A DNA stretch of 64,000 nucleotides from Thermothelomyces thermophilus ATCC 42464 (taxonomy: Eukaryota; Ascomycota; Sordariomycetes; Sordariales; Chaetomiaceae). The stretch's first letter is position 1. Every line of letters begins with the position of its first letter. Of this stretch, positions 1 to 15,029 are shown piece after piece. Position numbers and translations under genes: made by a program. The DNA lies in NCBI RefSeq assembly GCF_000226095.1, contig NC_016472.1, positions 10,168,001 through 10,232,000 on the forward strand. The letters are read 5' to 3'. The notes below the pieces were generated by a model. It made no database searches. It saw nothing but the letters and a program-made list of their open reading frames with translations, and was not told the DNA's origin.

Positions 1-59
1 TATAAGTCAATACTTCCTTTAAACTATAATTTTAGCTATAATATCTAAGATTATTAATA
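1..59 (-). mobile_element. Left piece of gypsy fragment E1 (inverted part)
   Basis: AT-rich sequence that resembles the reverse complement of about 15,370-15,430 in the gypsy element at 11,870-18,960. It continues across the LINE insertion into 6,666 onward. The last 13 bases (47-59) are repeated at 6,666-6,678, so this is the left flank of the LINE insertion site. It is cut by the window edge. Confidence 0.6.
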
Positions 60-351
60 AAAAGACCTTACTTCTAGAGCTTCTCTTGTATCTTTGCGAA
101 TACCCTACTGAAACATATAAAGCTACTATCACTAGAAAGCTCTTGAAAAGCACTATCTAATGCTACCACTTTTAACCGCGTGCAAGCCGTTACGGCTATA
201 TAATAGGCATCGCGAGTGTAGAAGCCGGACCTAACCGTAATCCGACCGTACCTTATACAACCGTCAAAATTTTCACTATATAGACTACCTAGCGCCCCTA
301 AATAGAATGGCAATTTAAAGCCTACCGCTAAGCCACTAAGTAAGGAGGCCT

Positions 352-1727
352 ATAGCTTTAAACTAATTAAAGGGGGGCCTATTATAGGCCAACTTTACCT
401 TAGATATTAAGGAACTAAAGGGTCTTATTATATAACTAGTTAACCTTATACTAAGCCTTAAATAAGGTAAGATATAGGACCTTGCTAATAAGCTTTTATA
501 GGGCCTTATAATTACTATTATAGGCCTAGTTCTAAACTTATAGGAACTTATAGCTAAGGAAGCTAAAAAGGGGCTTAAAGAAGCCTTTAAGGCTACCCCT
601 ACCTTAACCTAGGTATAGGTAGCTATAGGCTTATAATAAAGAGTAATAGGCCCCTAGGGAGGCCTATCATTAGCTAAGGCAGTATTATTATAGGCCTTAT
701 AAAAGGTTATAATATAGAATATAAGCCTATAAAAAGACCTTAAAGCCTAGACCCTAGCTAAGATAGTCTAAGTAATTAATAGGGCTTCTAACTATTAGGG
801 AGCTATTATAGCTAGGAAACTCCTAAGTAGGGATATAATAGTAGTCTTTAAGGATAAAGCTACTAAGGATTAGTATTTAGCTAATAAGCGTTAGATAGCT
901 ATAGCCTTTAGAGAGGAGGCTAGGGAGGTTAATAGGGCCTATATAGTCCTAGCTAAAGGAGTCTAGAAGGAAGAGCTATAGGGGGTTAGCAAATAGGACT
1001 TTAAGGGAGTTATAGGCCTGTAATTAGTTAAAATGGTCAAATTCCGGCTGCTAAAGAGCCTATAAAGAAAGTAAGCTATAGTATTCCTAGATTTATAGGA
1101 CCTCGAAGAGGCCTAGAAAGCCTATAATAAGGGTATAGTCTAGGACGCTTAAGTACTAGATTATAAGCCTTATTATAATACCCTAGAGCTAAGATAATAC
1201 TTCAGGTATTAGAGCTTTAGCTATACCTAATAGTATTATTAGTAGCTAGCCTATTATAGCTATTATAGTATAAAGGCCTATAAGGAGGGAGGAAGACTAG
1301 GGAGGCCTAATGCCTTACCTACTCTAACTAGCTCCCTTATAGGTATATAGCCTATAATAGCCCCTATATAGCCTAGTATAAGGGTTACCTAAAGAAAGTT
1401 AAGGCCTAGGAGAAGGCTAGAGAGGCTTACTAATATAGACCTCGAACCTTTTAATTACTAGAGTAGTTATATTAAAAGCTAGCCTTTAAGTTTAGTAGCT
1501 AGCTAGATAATAATAACTATTACTAAACTAGGGCTAAATGCCCTTATAAGAGGCTTACCCTAGCCTAGTAAATAGCTAAAAGTACCTTATTTAATACCTA
1601 ATAGACCTATATCTCCTTCTTATAGCCTAGAACCCCCTCCTTTTCGTAACTAGCCAAGGGGGTAATAGCTATAGAGCCTATTATTATACCCTTAGCCTCT
1701 ACCCTAGCTACCTTAAATATAAATTAA
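352..1727 (+). pseudogene. LINE A ORF1 (gag-like, zinc knuckle), RIP-inactivated
   Basis: This matches codon for codon the better preserved ORF1 of copy D (54,241 down to 52,859). The start codon is ATA at 352-354 where copy D has ATG. Glutamine and tryptophan codons have become TAA/TAG throughout. The frame is not open and its length is not a multiple of three, so indels are present as well. The family role is an RNA-binding nucleocapsid-like protein. The zinc-knuckle region lies about 1,195-1,300 but its cysteine codons are largely mutated to tyrosine. Confidence 0.75.
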
Positions 1728-3042
1728 GATCCTCTAGTAGAATATCTAAGGTAATAAATAGGCCCTAGAGGTCTTATTAGAAGAGGCTAAATATAACCTA
1801 CTAGCTATCTAAGAGCTATAGATTAACTAATTTATATGGTTAATATATTACTCTAAGGCTTTAAACTACTATCTAATTTATAAGCCTAAGGGTAAGGTAA
1901 CTATTCTAGTAGTTAAACGATTCCTAGTTAGCTTATAAGACTATTTAATAGAGGAGAACTTGTATAAGGTAGCCTTTCTAGCCTTAAAAGAAAAAGGGTT
2001 TAATCTCTAGTTAGTCTATAATAATAAAGGGGAGTAGGCCCTCTTATAGGACCTACTAGCCCTACCTTGGCTAATCTACCCCCTAATTCTTATAGGTACC
2101 TTTAACCTCTATTACTTAGTCTAGGACCTATTTAATAGGCTTAGCCTAAGGGCTAGGGACCTTCTTAGCCTTATAGACTAATAGGACCTTGACCTATATA
2201 TACTATATAGCTAGGTTACTAGGGCCCCCTAAGGGGACTAATATAGCTAGCCTTTTATAATAGACCTAGTCTAGGCCTTAGCTAGGCTAGAAGTAATCTA
2301 TAGGGATATTATAGAATAGGGAAAGTCTAATTACTATCTATAAGCCCTATAGGTCTCCCTCTAGGGGACCTATAGACCTATACTAGCTAGTGGAGGGTAG
2401 GACTAGAAGAGCCTAGATAGGGAGGTTATATAGGCCAAGGCAGCCTATCTCCTACTCTAGCTTGGTAGGTAGGTATCGGCCCTGGCTAGGCCTATCTTTT
2501 CGGGTATAGAAGAGCTTCTATAGGCCTTTAATAGACTTATAAGGGCTTTTAAAGGGATAGCTATAGTCTTAGCTCTAGTAAAGAAGGCTACTATAGGTAG
2601 TAAATAAGCTTAATAGTAGATAAGGGAGGTTCGAGAGGCCTAGAAGAGGCCTAAAGAGGTAGAGATAGCTTATAGGGGTACTCGAAACCCCTATATATAG
2701 GAGGCACTTTAATAGGCCCTATAGGACTAGGCTAAGACTATTATAGCTATAAAGACTAAGAGCTAGAGAGCTATATTATAAGAGGTAACTAACTAGCTAG
2801 ACCTATTATAATAGCTAGAGTAGTAAGTAAGGCTATAAAGCTACCTACTAATTAACCTTCTAAAGCTCCTAACCTTTAAAAGAAGGCTTATAACCTACTA
2901 ATAAAAGGCTAGAGCACTAGCTAACAAGTTCTTTCTAAACCTAGAAGTAGACCTATTAGATATTAATAACCTAGAACTAAATAACTACTAGGAGCTAAAG
3001 TTTAAAGTAAGCTAGGAGGTTATAGTAGATAAAGTTAAGGTA

Positions 3043-4433
3043 CAGTCAGGGGTCAAAAGTATAGGCCGCTCTACCTACTTAAACGTATTTCGCGACACCT
3101 CTATATATCCTACCTTTTCTTTAATATCCTACAATTTAACAATATAGACCTCAATCTATAAGATTTTATATATAAATTAAAGGCTAACCATAGGGCTAAA
3201 TAGGGATTAAGCCTATATCTTCGAGTGGCTATTTGTAGCCTTATAGCTACAGGGTATATCAAACAGTCTCTAGCAACCCTGTTCGGCATTTCTAGACACG
3301 CTATCCGCAGTACAATCGAATGCTAGAATTCTTACTATACTTTCGATTCTAAACCTCAAAGTGGCCGTCCTAAGGTTCTTACGCCTGCCGAGAAACGATA
3401 TATCCTTTTGATAGTTAAAAAGGACCGACGTATAGCAAGGAAGGCCCTTGTTAATACGATTAGGAAGAAAGTGTTACCTTTAACCATTCGACAATTCCTC
3501 TAGGCTTACCGCTTATATAAATAGTAGGCAAAAAAGAGGATTCCTTTGACAAAACAGCTAGTGAAGGATAGATATAACTTTATATATAATTGGTTAGAAA
3601 AGACTAACGAATTAGTTCGAGTAAGATAAGTCTAGTATAGTGATTCTTTTTAGTATTTTTAACTATATCTTAGACTATCTTTTCCAATAAGTGTTCTTAT
3701 CAAAATAATACCTTAAATCTGATAGCCTGGCTATTCTATTTTCCTTCTTAGAAGTACGACCGTCGATTTGTTAACTTGAAGAACTATATAAGGGTAAATA
3801 TCACGATCATAGTATAGGGGGTAATATAGGTAGGTGGTCAGAGTAAGCTTATTATCCTAGAGAGGGATCTAAGCACTTTATACTATAGATATATAGCCTG
3901 GTTGTACTAGAAAGCTTTAGAAGAGGGCCTTCTACCTTATTATAATGGAACTCGACACTTTTAGCAAGACAATGCTCTTATATATATCTACGAATCTATC
4001 GAATAGTAGCTCCTAGCACAGGGGATTTCCTAGATCGAATGGCCTATATATAGCCCTGATTTAAACCTCATTAAATATATATAGGGCCTTCTTAAACGGA
4101 GGCTATATACAATATTCCTAGATCTATAGAATTTAAGGCAGAACAGGCTAGATATTGAAGAGTTTACTAGGTGCCTATGGGAGGCGTAGTAGGCTATTAA
4201 TTAGGGGCTAATCGACAAGCTAATCTAGGGAATGCTACATCGGCTGGCTATAGTCAAACGCGCTGGGGGGTAGTATACAAAATATTAAAGCTTAGAACTA
4301 GGGCTACTATCTAGTATAAATAGTTTTCTTATACAATTTGTAGCTATTAAGATATCCTATATTAAAGTCTGGTGGTAAAAATGTAGATAGCTAGGGAAAT
4401 GTAGGACTAGCCTATACTTTTGACCCCTTACTA
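3043..4433 (+). mobile_element. Tc1/mariner DNA transposon inside LINE A
   Basis: Terminal inverted repeats of about 23 bp: cagtcaggggtcaaaagt plus 5 bases at the left end, and its inverse with two mismatches at 4,411-4,433. Flanking TA dinucleotides at 3,041-3,042 and 4,434-4,435 are the expected TA target duplication. Deleting 3,043-4,435 gives a junction that matches the uninterrupted LINE copy near 35,735-35,765, which confirms the limits. The element keeps more CA, TG and CG words than the LINE around it, so it has seen less RIP. Length about 1.39 kb. Confidence 0.9.
3200..4300 (+). pseudogene. Tc1/mariner transposase, degenerate
   Basis: An N-terminal helix-turn-helix is readable (ISRHAVRSTIE near 3,290-3,320, then SGRPKVLTPAEKRYI near 3,360-3,405). 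Catalytic blocks follow in order: a first-Asp block read as YSDS near 3,638-3,650, QDNA near 3,965-3,976, and WPIYSPDLNLIK near 4,040-4,075. In the family this last block carries the third acidic residue (NLIE); here it reads Lys, as a G-to-A change would give. In-frame TAA/TAG codons interrupt the protein. The fold is DDE/D transposase; it would have cut and pasted the element at TA sites. Now inactive. Confidence 0.8.
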
Positions 4434-6665
4434 TAGTACTAGCTAGAGTAGCCCTATAAAAAGCCCTAAGGGAAGACCTCCTCCTTATAGGTCTACTAAA
4501 GGCCTATAGGTAACCGCTTTACTAGATATTAGCTATACTAGCCTTAGAGAGCCTATAGCTTAGCTATTTCCTAGCCTAGTTTAAAAAGGCTAAGATAGTA
4601 GTTCTCTATAAGCCTAATAAACCCCTATAGGCCTACTTTACCCTAGGTAGTTATAGGCCTATAATACTCCTATTAATAGTAGGTAAGGTACTAGAGGCTA
4701 TAGTTACCTAGAAGGTAATAGCTATCATAAAGGCCTATAGGCTTCTCCTAGCTAAATAGATAGGTAACTAGGAATATAAGTCTATAAAACTAGCTATTTA
4801 GCTTATTACGGCTCAGGTTTAGGAGGCTTAGAGGTATAAGGTAGCTACCTCCTTCCTATAGCTTAATATCTTAAGGGCTTTCGATACTATTAGCTATACC
4901 TAGCTATTAATTACTTTATAGAGCTAGGGCTTCCTAAGGTAGGTAGTAGTCTAGGTTAGGGAGTAGCTATAGGATAGGGTAGCTATCGTTTACTTTAATA
5001 GCTAGGAAACAGAGGATATAATAGTAAGGGCTAGGGTCCTATAGGGGTTACCCTTTTCCCTTATATTATTTATCCTCTATATAGCCTCCCTTTACTAGGC
5101 TATTTGCTAGGCCTACTATATATTTAGTTTAATAGGCTTCGCTAATAATACTAACCTTCTAGCCTTTAGGAAGGCTAAGGAGGCCTATGATAGTTAGCTA
5201 TAGCAGGCCTAGAAAGCCTACCTATAATAGGCAAGGACCTAGGATATAGCTTTTGCCCTAGAAAAGTGCAAACTCATTTACTTTAACAGGGGCCGGAAAC
5301 AATGGTTATAACCGTTAGAGCTCCTATAGCCTAGAAGGGGTACTACTACTATAGCCCCTTTAAAGTTAGTTAGATTCCTAGGGGTCTAGCTAGACTAGAG
5401 GCTATAGTAGGGCCTCTATTATATAAAGGTAGCTAAGAAGCTAGAAACCTAGGAGTTTACCCTAACTAGGCTTATTATAAAGACCTAGGGCCCTAGCCTC
5501 CTATAGGCCTATAAGGTCTATACTAAGTATATCTATAATACCCCAGCCTATAGGGCCTCGAACTTCTATAAGCCTACTAAGCTATAAGGCAAGCTAGAAG
5601 ACCCTGCTAGAGAGCTATTAAAGGCCTAATATAGGGCCCTTTAAGTAGTTACTAGGGCCTATAAGGCTACCCCTATCTAGTACCTTAAAACCGAATCCTA
5701 AGTACTATTACTTGACTTTTACCTTAATAAGAGGCTAGCTAACTTTGAAGCTAAACTTGACTAGCTACTTTTATAGACTAGGGTAGGCCTAGGGGCTACC
5801 TAGGCCCCTATAAAGGCTCTTATCTAATATGCCTATAATAGGCTAAGCTAGAGGTTCTAGAAAAGAAGGGCTAGGGCAAATGGCTAGGGGCTAAAGCCTA
5901 TAGCCTTAGAGGTAGTAAGGTTAATAGTCTAGTAGTAGGTTTAGGAAGGCTATAAAGGGGGTCTACCTCCCTTATGGACCCTATAAAGGAAGCTATAGGC
6001 TATAGAACTAGCTATAGTAACTAGCTAGGGTAACCATTAGAGGGCTAACCAAGCTAGTAAGAGGATATAATATATATTAGATAAGGACCCCCTATACCTA
6101 GTTTTTATATAGGAAGGCCTATAAAGGTATTAGGGCCTAATAAAGGCCTAGAGCTCCCTACTAGTATAGGCTTATATAGGGGCTATTAGCCTCTATAACT
6201 TTCTTTTTAGGGTTTAAGTCCTAGGGGTTAATACCTCCTATTATACCTATAGCTAAGGGAGGGAAACTATAGAGTACCTAGTTATTTAGTGCCCGAACCT
6301 ACCAAGAAGCTGAACGTAGGAATCCTAGGAAATATAGTCATAAAGGGACCTAGACCTCATTTTACAGGGTATAGGGGCCTATAACTGTCGTTTAGTAAGG
6401 AGGGTTCTATAGTAGCTAATAGACCTAGGGTGGCTTCTAGAATACCGCCTTATAAGGAGGTTAGACCAGGAGGTAAGGCCTCTATAGGTCTACTTTAGCC
6501 ACTTCTCCTTTTCTTTATAGTATATTAGTATTCTAGATTAGGTATAAAAGGCAGGATAGAGGTTTTTATCTAGCCTATTAGGTATGGTTTCCTTTATATA
6601 AAACTAGAGAGGCTCTAATATACTTATTAGTATAGTGGTATAGGATTAATAATAATAATAATAAT

Positions 6666-8306
6666 AAGATTATTAATACTTTAATTAATTTATCCTTAAT
6701 AATAATATTTATTATAACTAGATAGCTAATGTTATAGCTAGATATTAGGCTTATATTATAAATGAATAGTATTCTTGGTAAAATTTAATAACTATAAATA
6801 TCTTTATCCAAGATAAAGAAATGTTTATAGATTAAGATAGCCCTTAAGATAATTAATTATATTAATAGTTTCCCTAATAAATAGCTTACTCTTATAGAGA
6901 CCTTAAGAAATTACTATTATTAACCAAATAGGGAGAGAGTAGTTTTATATTAGGCTAAGGTTAATTGTATTATATTTAAAGCTAATATTAATCAAGGTAA
7001 ATACCTTTTTATTCCCTTAGATCCTTAAAATTATAACAGAACGTTAGTGATATATATATATATAAGTATACCTATCTAGATCATTTAATTAGTAGAAAGT
7101 ATATAGATTACTACCCTAAAGGAGGTTTTAATCTCTTTAAAATCTAGTTAGTCTTATTATCTAATAAGGTAGTTACTTTAAAACCTATCTATTACTATAG
7201 CCTACTAACTATTACTAGTAACCTTAAGAAATATTAGAACTATAATTATAGAGCTTTTTCCCTTAATGCTACTCTATCTACCTAGATAGCTAACGTAAGT
7301 CTTAACCTCCTATAATACTCTTTATCTTACTTATATCACCAATACTAGCTTATTAGAAAAGGGTATAGCTAACCCCTTATACTTAATTACTTTCCAAGGA
7401 CTTTTATTATCTTATTTCAAGAAAGTTATTAAAGTATTCTTAAATATTAAGGAAATACCTAGGACTTTAAGAATAATAAGTATCTTAGCTTAAAGAGCCT
7501 TATTAACTAGAGTAAGTATATTATAAGCTATGTTCTCTTAGTTTAGTTTTGCGTTTTCCTTAAAGCAAATGGTTTATTTCTATTTAGCTAAAGGGAGAGT
7601 ATCCTTACTAATAGATTAGCTTAGTAATAGTTATACCCCCTTAACTTATAGCCTTAGGTTTTAGTAACCCTTTTATTACTTTTATTCCTAGGTATATCTT
7701 TAGTAATAGGATAGTCCTTACCTTATTAGTTTTCTTTAGCAAGATAATATCCTATAAAGGCTTATCTTTTACTTCTATAAAGCAGTACTCTATAAGAGAT
7801 ATACTTTATACTATTATTACTATATTACTATCCCTATTAGAAATATCTTTACTATTAACCTCTAAGTTAATAGTATTAAATGCTTATATCACTATCTGGT
7901 TATAGCATAATATATCTATTAGTAAGTTCTTACAATTGGTAAAAATAGGCTTATCTATTTAAGATATTATCCATTTTGTCTATTAGATAAGAATATATCT
8001 ACTTTACTTATAATCTATCTAAAAATTAATCTCTCTAGCTTTAATATAGTTATAGATTAATTTAGAAGAAACTCTCTTAGTATCAGTAAGGTGATTAAGA
8101 GAGGTTTTAACCACTTCTAATAGGTATAAACCCTTTACCTATTCGAAGAAAGTACTATTAATAATGAGATTTAAATCTAGATAGTACTTCTACGTATATT
8201 CTTTCTAGTAGCTCTTTATAAACCTCTAATACAGCTCCTAGCTAGGAAGGTCTAGCTAAAGAGATATATAAGTATAAATAATATATTATTATATACCTCA
8301 ATTAGC
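6666..8306 (-). mobile_element. Gypsy fragment E1, inverted segment (gag-end and protease region)
   Basis: By eye this is the reverse complement of about 13,745-15,430 in the gypsy element E2. Matching landmarks include 7,580 with about 14,470, 7,050 with about 14,990 and 6,710 with about 15,300. At about 8,306 the match switches strand and jumps to E2 position about 15,770. This is the exact arrangement expected if the gag-end/protease segment of one gypsy copy had been inverted in place. No readable open frame remains. Confidence 0.65.
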
Positions 8307-11790
<3,484 letters not shown>

Positions 11791-12699
11791 TTTATAATAG
11801 AGGAGTAAAGACATATATATAGAGGTATATATAGCAAAACTATTAGGAAAGTAAGAAGAGTAAATATAGGTGCCAAGAGATCAGTATATCTAGTGGTAGG
11901 CTAGGGGACTACTCTTACCCTAATATAATAATACTACTAGTAGAGATAGTAGGAATTATAAGATAATAAGTTTAAGGGAGTTTGACGTCTATTTAGAGGG
12001 ATAGAAACTCCGAAATATAGATTAGTAATGCTAGAACTATTTAGAATTTGGAAATGAGATCTTAGAGTTATATAGATACTAGAGGAGAGCTTTATAGATA
12101 TCCTAGCCCTAGTTACCTTAGTACTAACGCTTACTAGTAAAGGTATATGTACCTATATATTACTACTTTTTAATAGTCTAGTATAGGTTTATCTTATTAT
12201 TTTAGGAGTTCTAACTTTAGAGGTTAGAGCGTTATTATTATAGGGTATCCCCTATTACAAGGTTTAGAAATGGCTTTACTAGATATACTTTAAAGGAGTA
12301 AAAGTAGTAGATTAAGTTTGCCTTTGATCTTACTAGTTATAGGAAGACTTAAAAGAAAGAAAGAAGGCTTCTTAGATTAATTACTTAGATAAAAAGTTAT
12401 CTTTAAGGAAGTTACCTAAATAGGAAGGTATAATTAAAGATAATAACCTTAGATATTACTCTTCTTATTAGTTTAGTAAATACCTTAATTAGAATTGCTA
12501 CTCTCAATACCTCTTATATCTAGGTATATCGAAACCTTATTAGGAAGGATACTATTAGAATTACCTTAATTACTAGAGTTTAGAAACCTTACCTTAGACT
12601 TAAAAGTCAAGTATTATACCTAAGTAAATATTATAATAGATGGACTTATTAAGTTATTTAGGTTATATTCCCTTTATTAATAGATAAGGGATTACCTAG

Positions 12700-13570
12700 T
12701 CTCTTCTCTAGTTATAATATTACTAAATACCTTAAGCGTTTTAAAAAGGCCTATAAGATTTTTAGTAAAGATAATGATAATAAGATCTCCTACTCTAAGT
12801 AGTAATATATAGATAACCTTTAGGAAATCTTTAACTAGTGGCTCGAGTTAAAGAAAAAGGATTAGGCTACTTTCGAAGCTACTATTAAGGAATACTAGAA
12901 GTAGAATAACTTTCGCTAGGAAACTTCTATTTAAGAGCTAGAGCGTCTTCTAGATTCCTAGTATATAGATTTAGCTAAGTCTATCTATAATTATCTAGAG
13001 TATGTTAATGTTTTACTTACCTAAGTACTAAAGAAGAAGAAAGTAATCTATTAGTTATTAGCTATTTAGAAGATATAGGATAGATTTCCTCTTACTCTCT
13101 AGACTAGTCTTTAGGTCTATAAGAAGGGTAACTTATAAGTTAATAATATAGAGTAAGAGGACTTCTATAACTTTATATAAGAGTATCTATATAAGGGAGT
13201 TAATATTAGATTAATATATTATAAGCTAGATCTAAAAGGAGGAGAGGTTAAACTATAGGTAAGCTAGACTATTAAGAAACGTCTATTAGCTCCCTAGATA
13301 TAGGAAAGTCCTTTAGATTTATCTGCCTAAAGAGATACTATCTTTAATGAGATTATTAATAGGCTTATAGACGCCTTATATAAACTTTAGATTAATAAAG
13401 GCAAAGTTAGCTATAAATCTTTAGATAGAGGTAGACATTCCTATAACTAGATAGACGACCTAAGTGATAACAAAGATTAAGGAGATTCGAACCTACCTAT
13501 CGGCTACTTAAGAGTCTTAGTAGAAGAAAAAGAGTAGCAGATTCTAATTAAGTTTGACTTTAGCTATACC
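12700..13570 (+). pseudogene. E2 gag region, degenerate
   Basis: One frame can be followed if TAA/TAG are read as mutated CAA/CAG/TGG. It has a Lys/Glu-rich middle (ELERLLDS near 12,940-12,960) and a stretch IYNYLEYVNVLLT near 12,987-13,020 of the kind seen in capsid domains. The role in the family is capsid and nucleocapsid. I did not find a clean zinc knuckle. Assignment rests mainly on position upstream of protease and RT. Confidence 0.5.
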
Positions 13571-15029
13571 TTATAGCTATTATTACTATAATAACTAGAT
13601 ATACTTTACCTATAGGTATCTAATCCTAGTAAAGGATATCTATAATAGTCTTATCTATTAGCTTAGTTTTAAATAGATCTTAGGTAAGAGAGATCTTAAT
13701 CTTCTAGAAAGCTAGTAAGTTAAAATCCTTAATAAGGATATAGTTATTATAGCTAATTAGAGGACCTAGTAATATATTATTTACGCTTATACCTCTCTTT
13801 AGCTAGACCTCTCTAGTTAGGAGCCATATTAATAGTTTATAGAGAGTTATTAAAAGGAATATAGTTAGGAGTACTATCTAGACCTAACCCTTATTATTAA
13901 TAAGGCCTTCCTTTAATATATTAAAGGTTTATACTTATTAGAAGTAATTATGACCTCCTTTAATTATCTTACTAATACTAAAAGAGTTTCCTTAGAGTTA
14001 ATCTATAATTATACTAAGGCTAGAGAGATTAATTTCTAGATAGACTATAAGTAAGGTAGATATACTCTTATCTAATAGGTAAAACGGATATTATCTTGGA
14101 TAGATGACCCCGTTTTTACCACTTATTATAAGGGCTTACTAGTAGATATATTATAGTCTGATTAGACGGTAATATAAGCTTTTAATACTATTAAGTTAAA
14201 GGTTAATAATAAAGATATTTCTAATAGAGATAGTAATATAGTAATTATAGTATAAAGTACTACCTTTATAAAGTACTATTTCATAGAAATAGAAGATAAG
14301 CTAATATAAGATCCTATTAAGTAAGAGGGGACTAATAAAGTAAAGATTATTTAATTATTAAAAAGGAATATAAAAGTAAGAAAAGCTAAACCTCTAACTA
14401 TAAGCTAAAGGGTTATAGCTATTACTAAGAAGGTTATTAACCTTACTAGTAAGGGAGCTCTCCCCCTAGCTAGATAGAAATAAACCATTTACTTTAAGGA
14501 ATTAGAGAAATTGACTAAGGAGAATATAGCCTATAACGTACTCTCTCTAGTTAGTAAGGCTCTTTAAGTAAAGATACTTACTATCGACGAGGTCTTAGGG
14601 ATCTATCTCCCTAGCGTTTAAAAATATACTAATTACTTTCCTTAAGCAGGATTATAAAAGTCCTTAGGAGGTGATCAAGTATAAGGGCTTGGCTATTCCT
14701 TTCCCTAATAAGCTAGCTTTATAAGTAAGAGGGAGAGTGTTATAAGAGGTTAAGATATACCTTAGCTATCTAGGTAAATAGAGTAACATTAAGGGAGAAG
14801 AGTCTATAATTATAGTTCTAGTATTTCTAGGGGTTACTAGTAATAATTAGTAGGCTATTATGATAGATAGGTTCTAAAGTAATTACCTTATTAGATGGCA
14901 AGACTAGCTAGACTTATAAGAGATTAAAATATCCTTTTAGGCTCTAATCTATATACTCTTTACTAGCTAGAAGATCTATATAGGTATACTTATATAGATA
15001 TATATACTACTAATGCTCTATTATAACTT

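Larger units (their letters stand above)
1723..6540 (+). pseudogene. LINE A ORF2 (endonuclease-reverse transcriptase), RIP-inactivated and interrupted by Tc1
   Basis: ORF2 begins with the apurinic-endonuclease core; the N-terminal read is ILQWNTQG once TAA/TAG are taken as mutated CAA/TGG. The endonuclease motif GDFNL appears near 2,097-2,115 as GTFNL. The reverse-transcriptase catalytic box appears near 5,130-5,165 as GFANNTNLLA, where GFADD is expected. The C-terminal zinc-binding segment that is clear in copy D is recognisable near 6,240-6,330. The Tc1 element at 3,043-4,433 lies between endonuclease and RT. The end is approximate. Nothing here could be translated through. Confidence 0.75.
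60..6665 (+). mobile_element. Full-length Tad1-like LINE copy A, RIP-mutated
   Basis: A non-LTR retrotransposon on the plus strand. It starts with an A-run (60-64), has a 5' UTR of about 290 bp, then ORF1, ORF2 and a 3' end of repeated TAA units (about 6,648-6,665). The same 13 bases, aagattattaata, lie at 47-59 and 6,666-6,678 and are read as the target-site duplication. After removing the nested Tc1 element the length is about 5.21 kb, matching copy D (41,297-54,529 less its insert, about 5.22 kb). CA and TG are almost absent and TA is everywhere, typical of RIP. It cannot encode functional proteins. It sits in an inverted gypsy segment. Confidence 0.9.
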
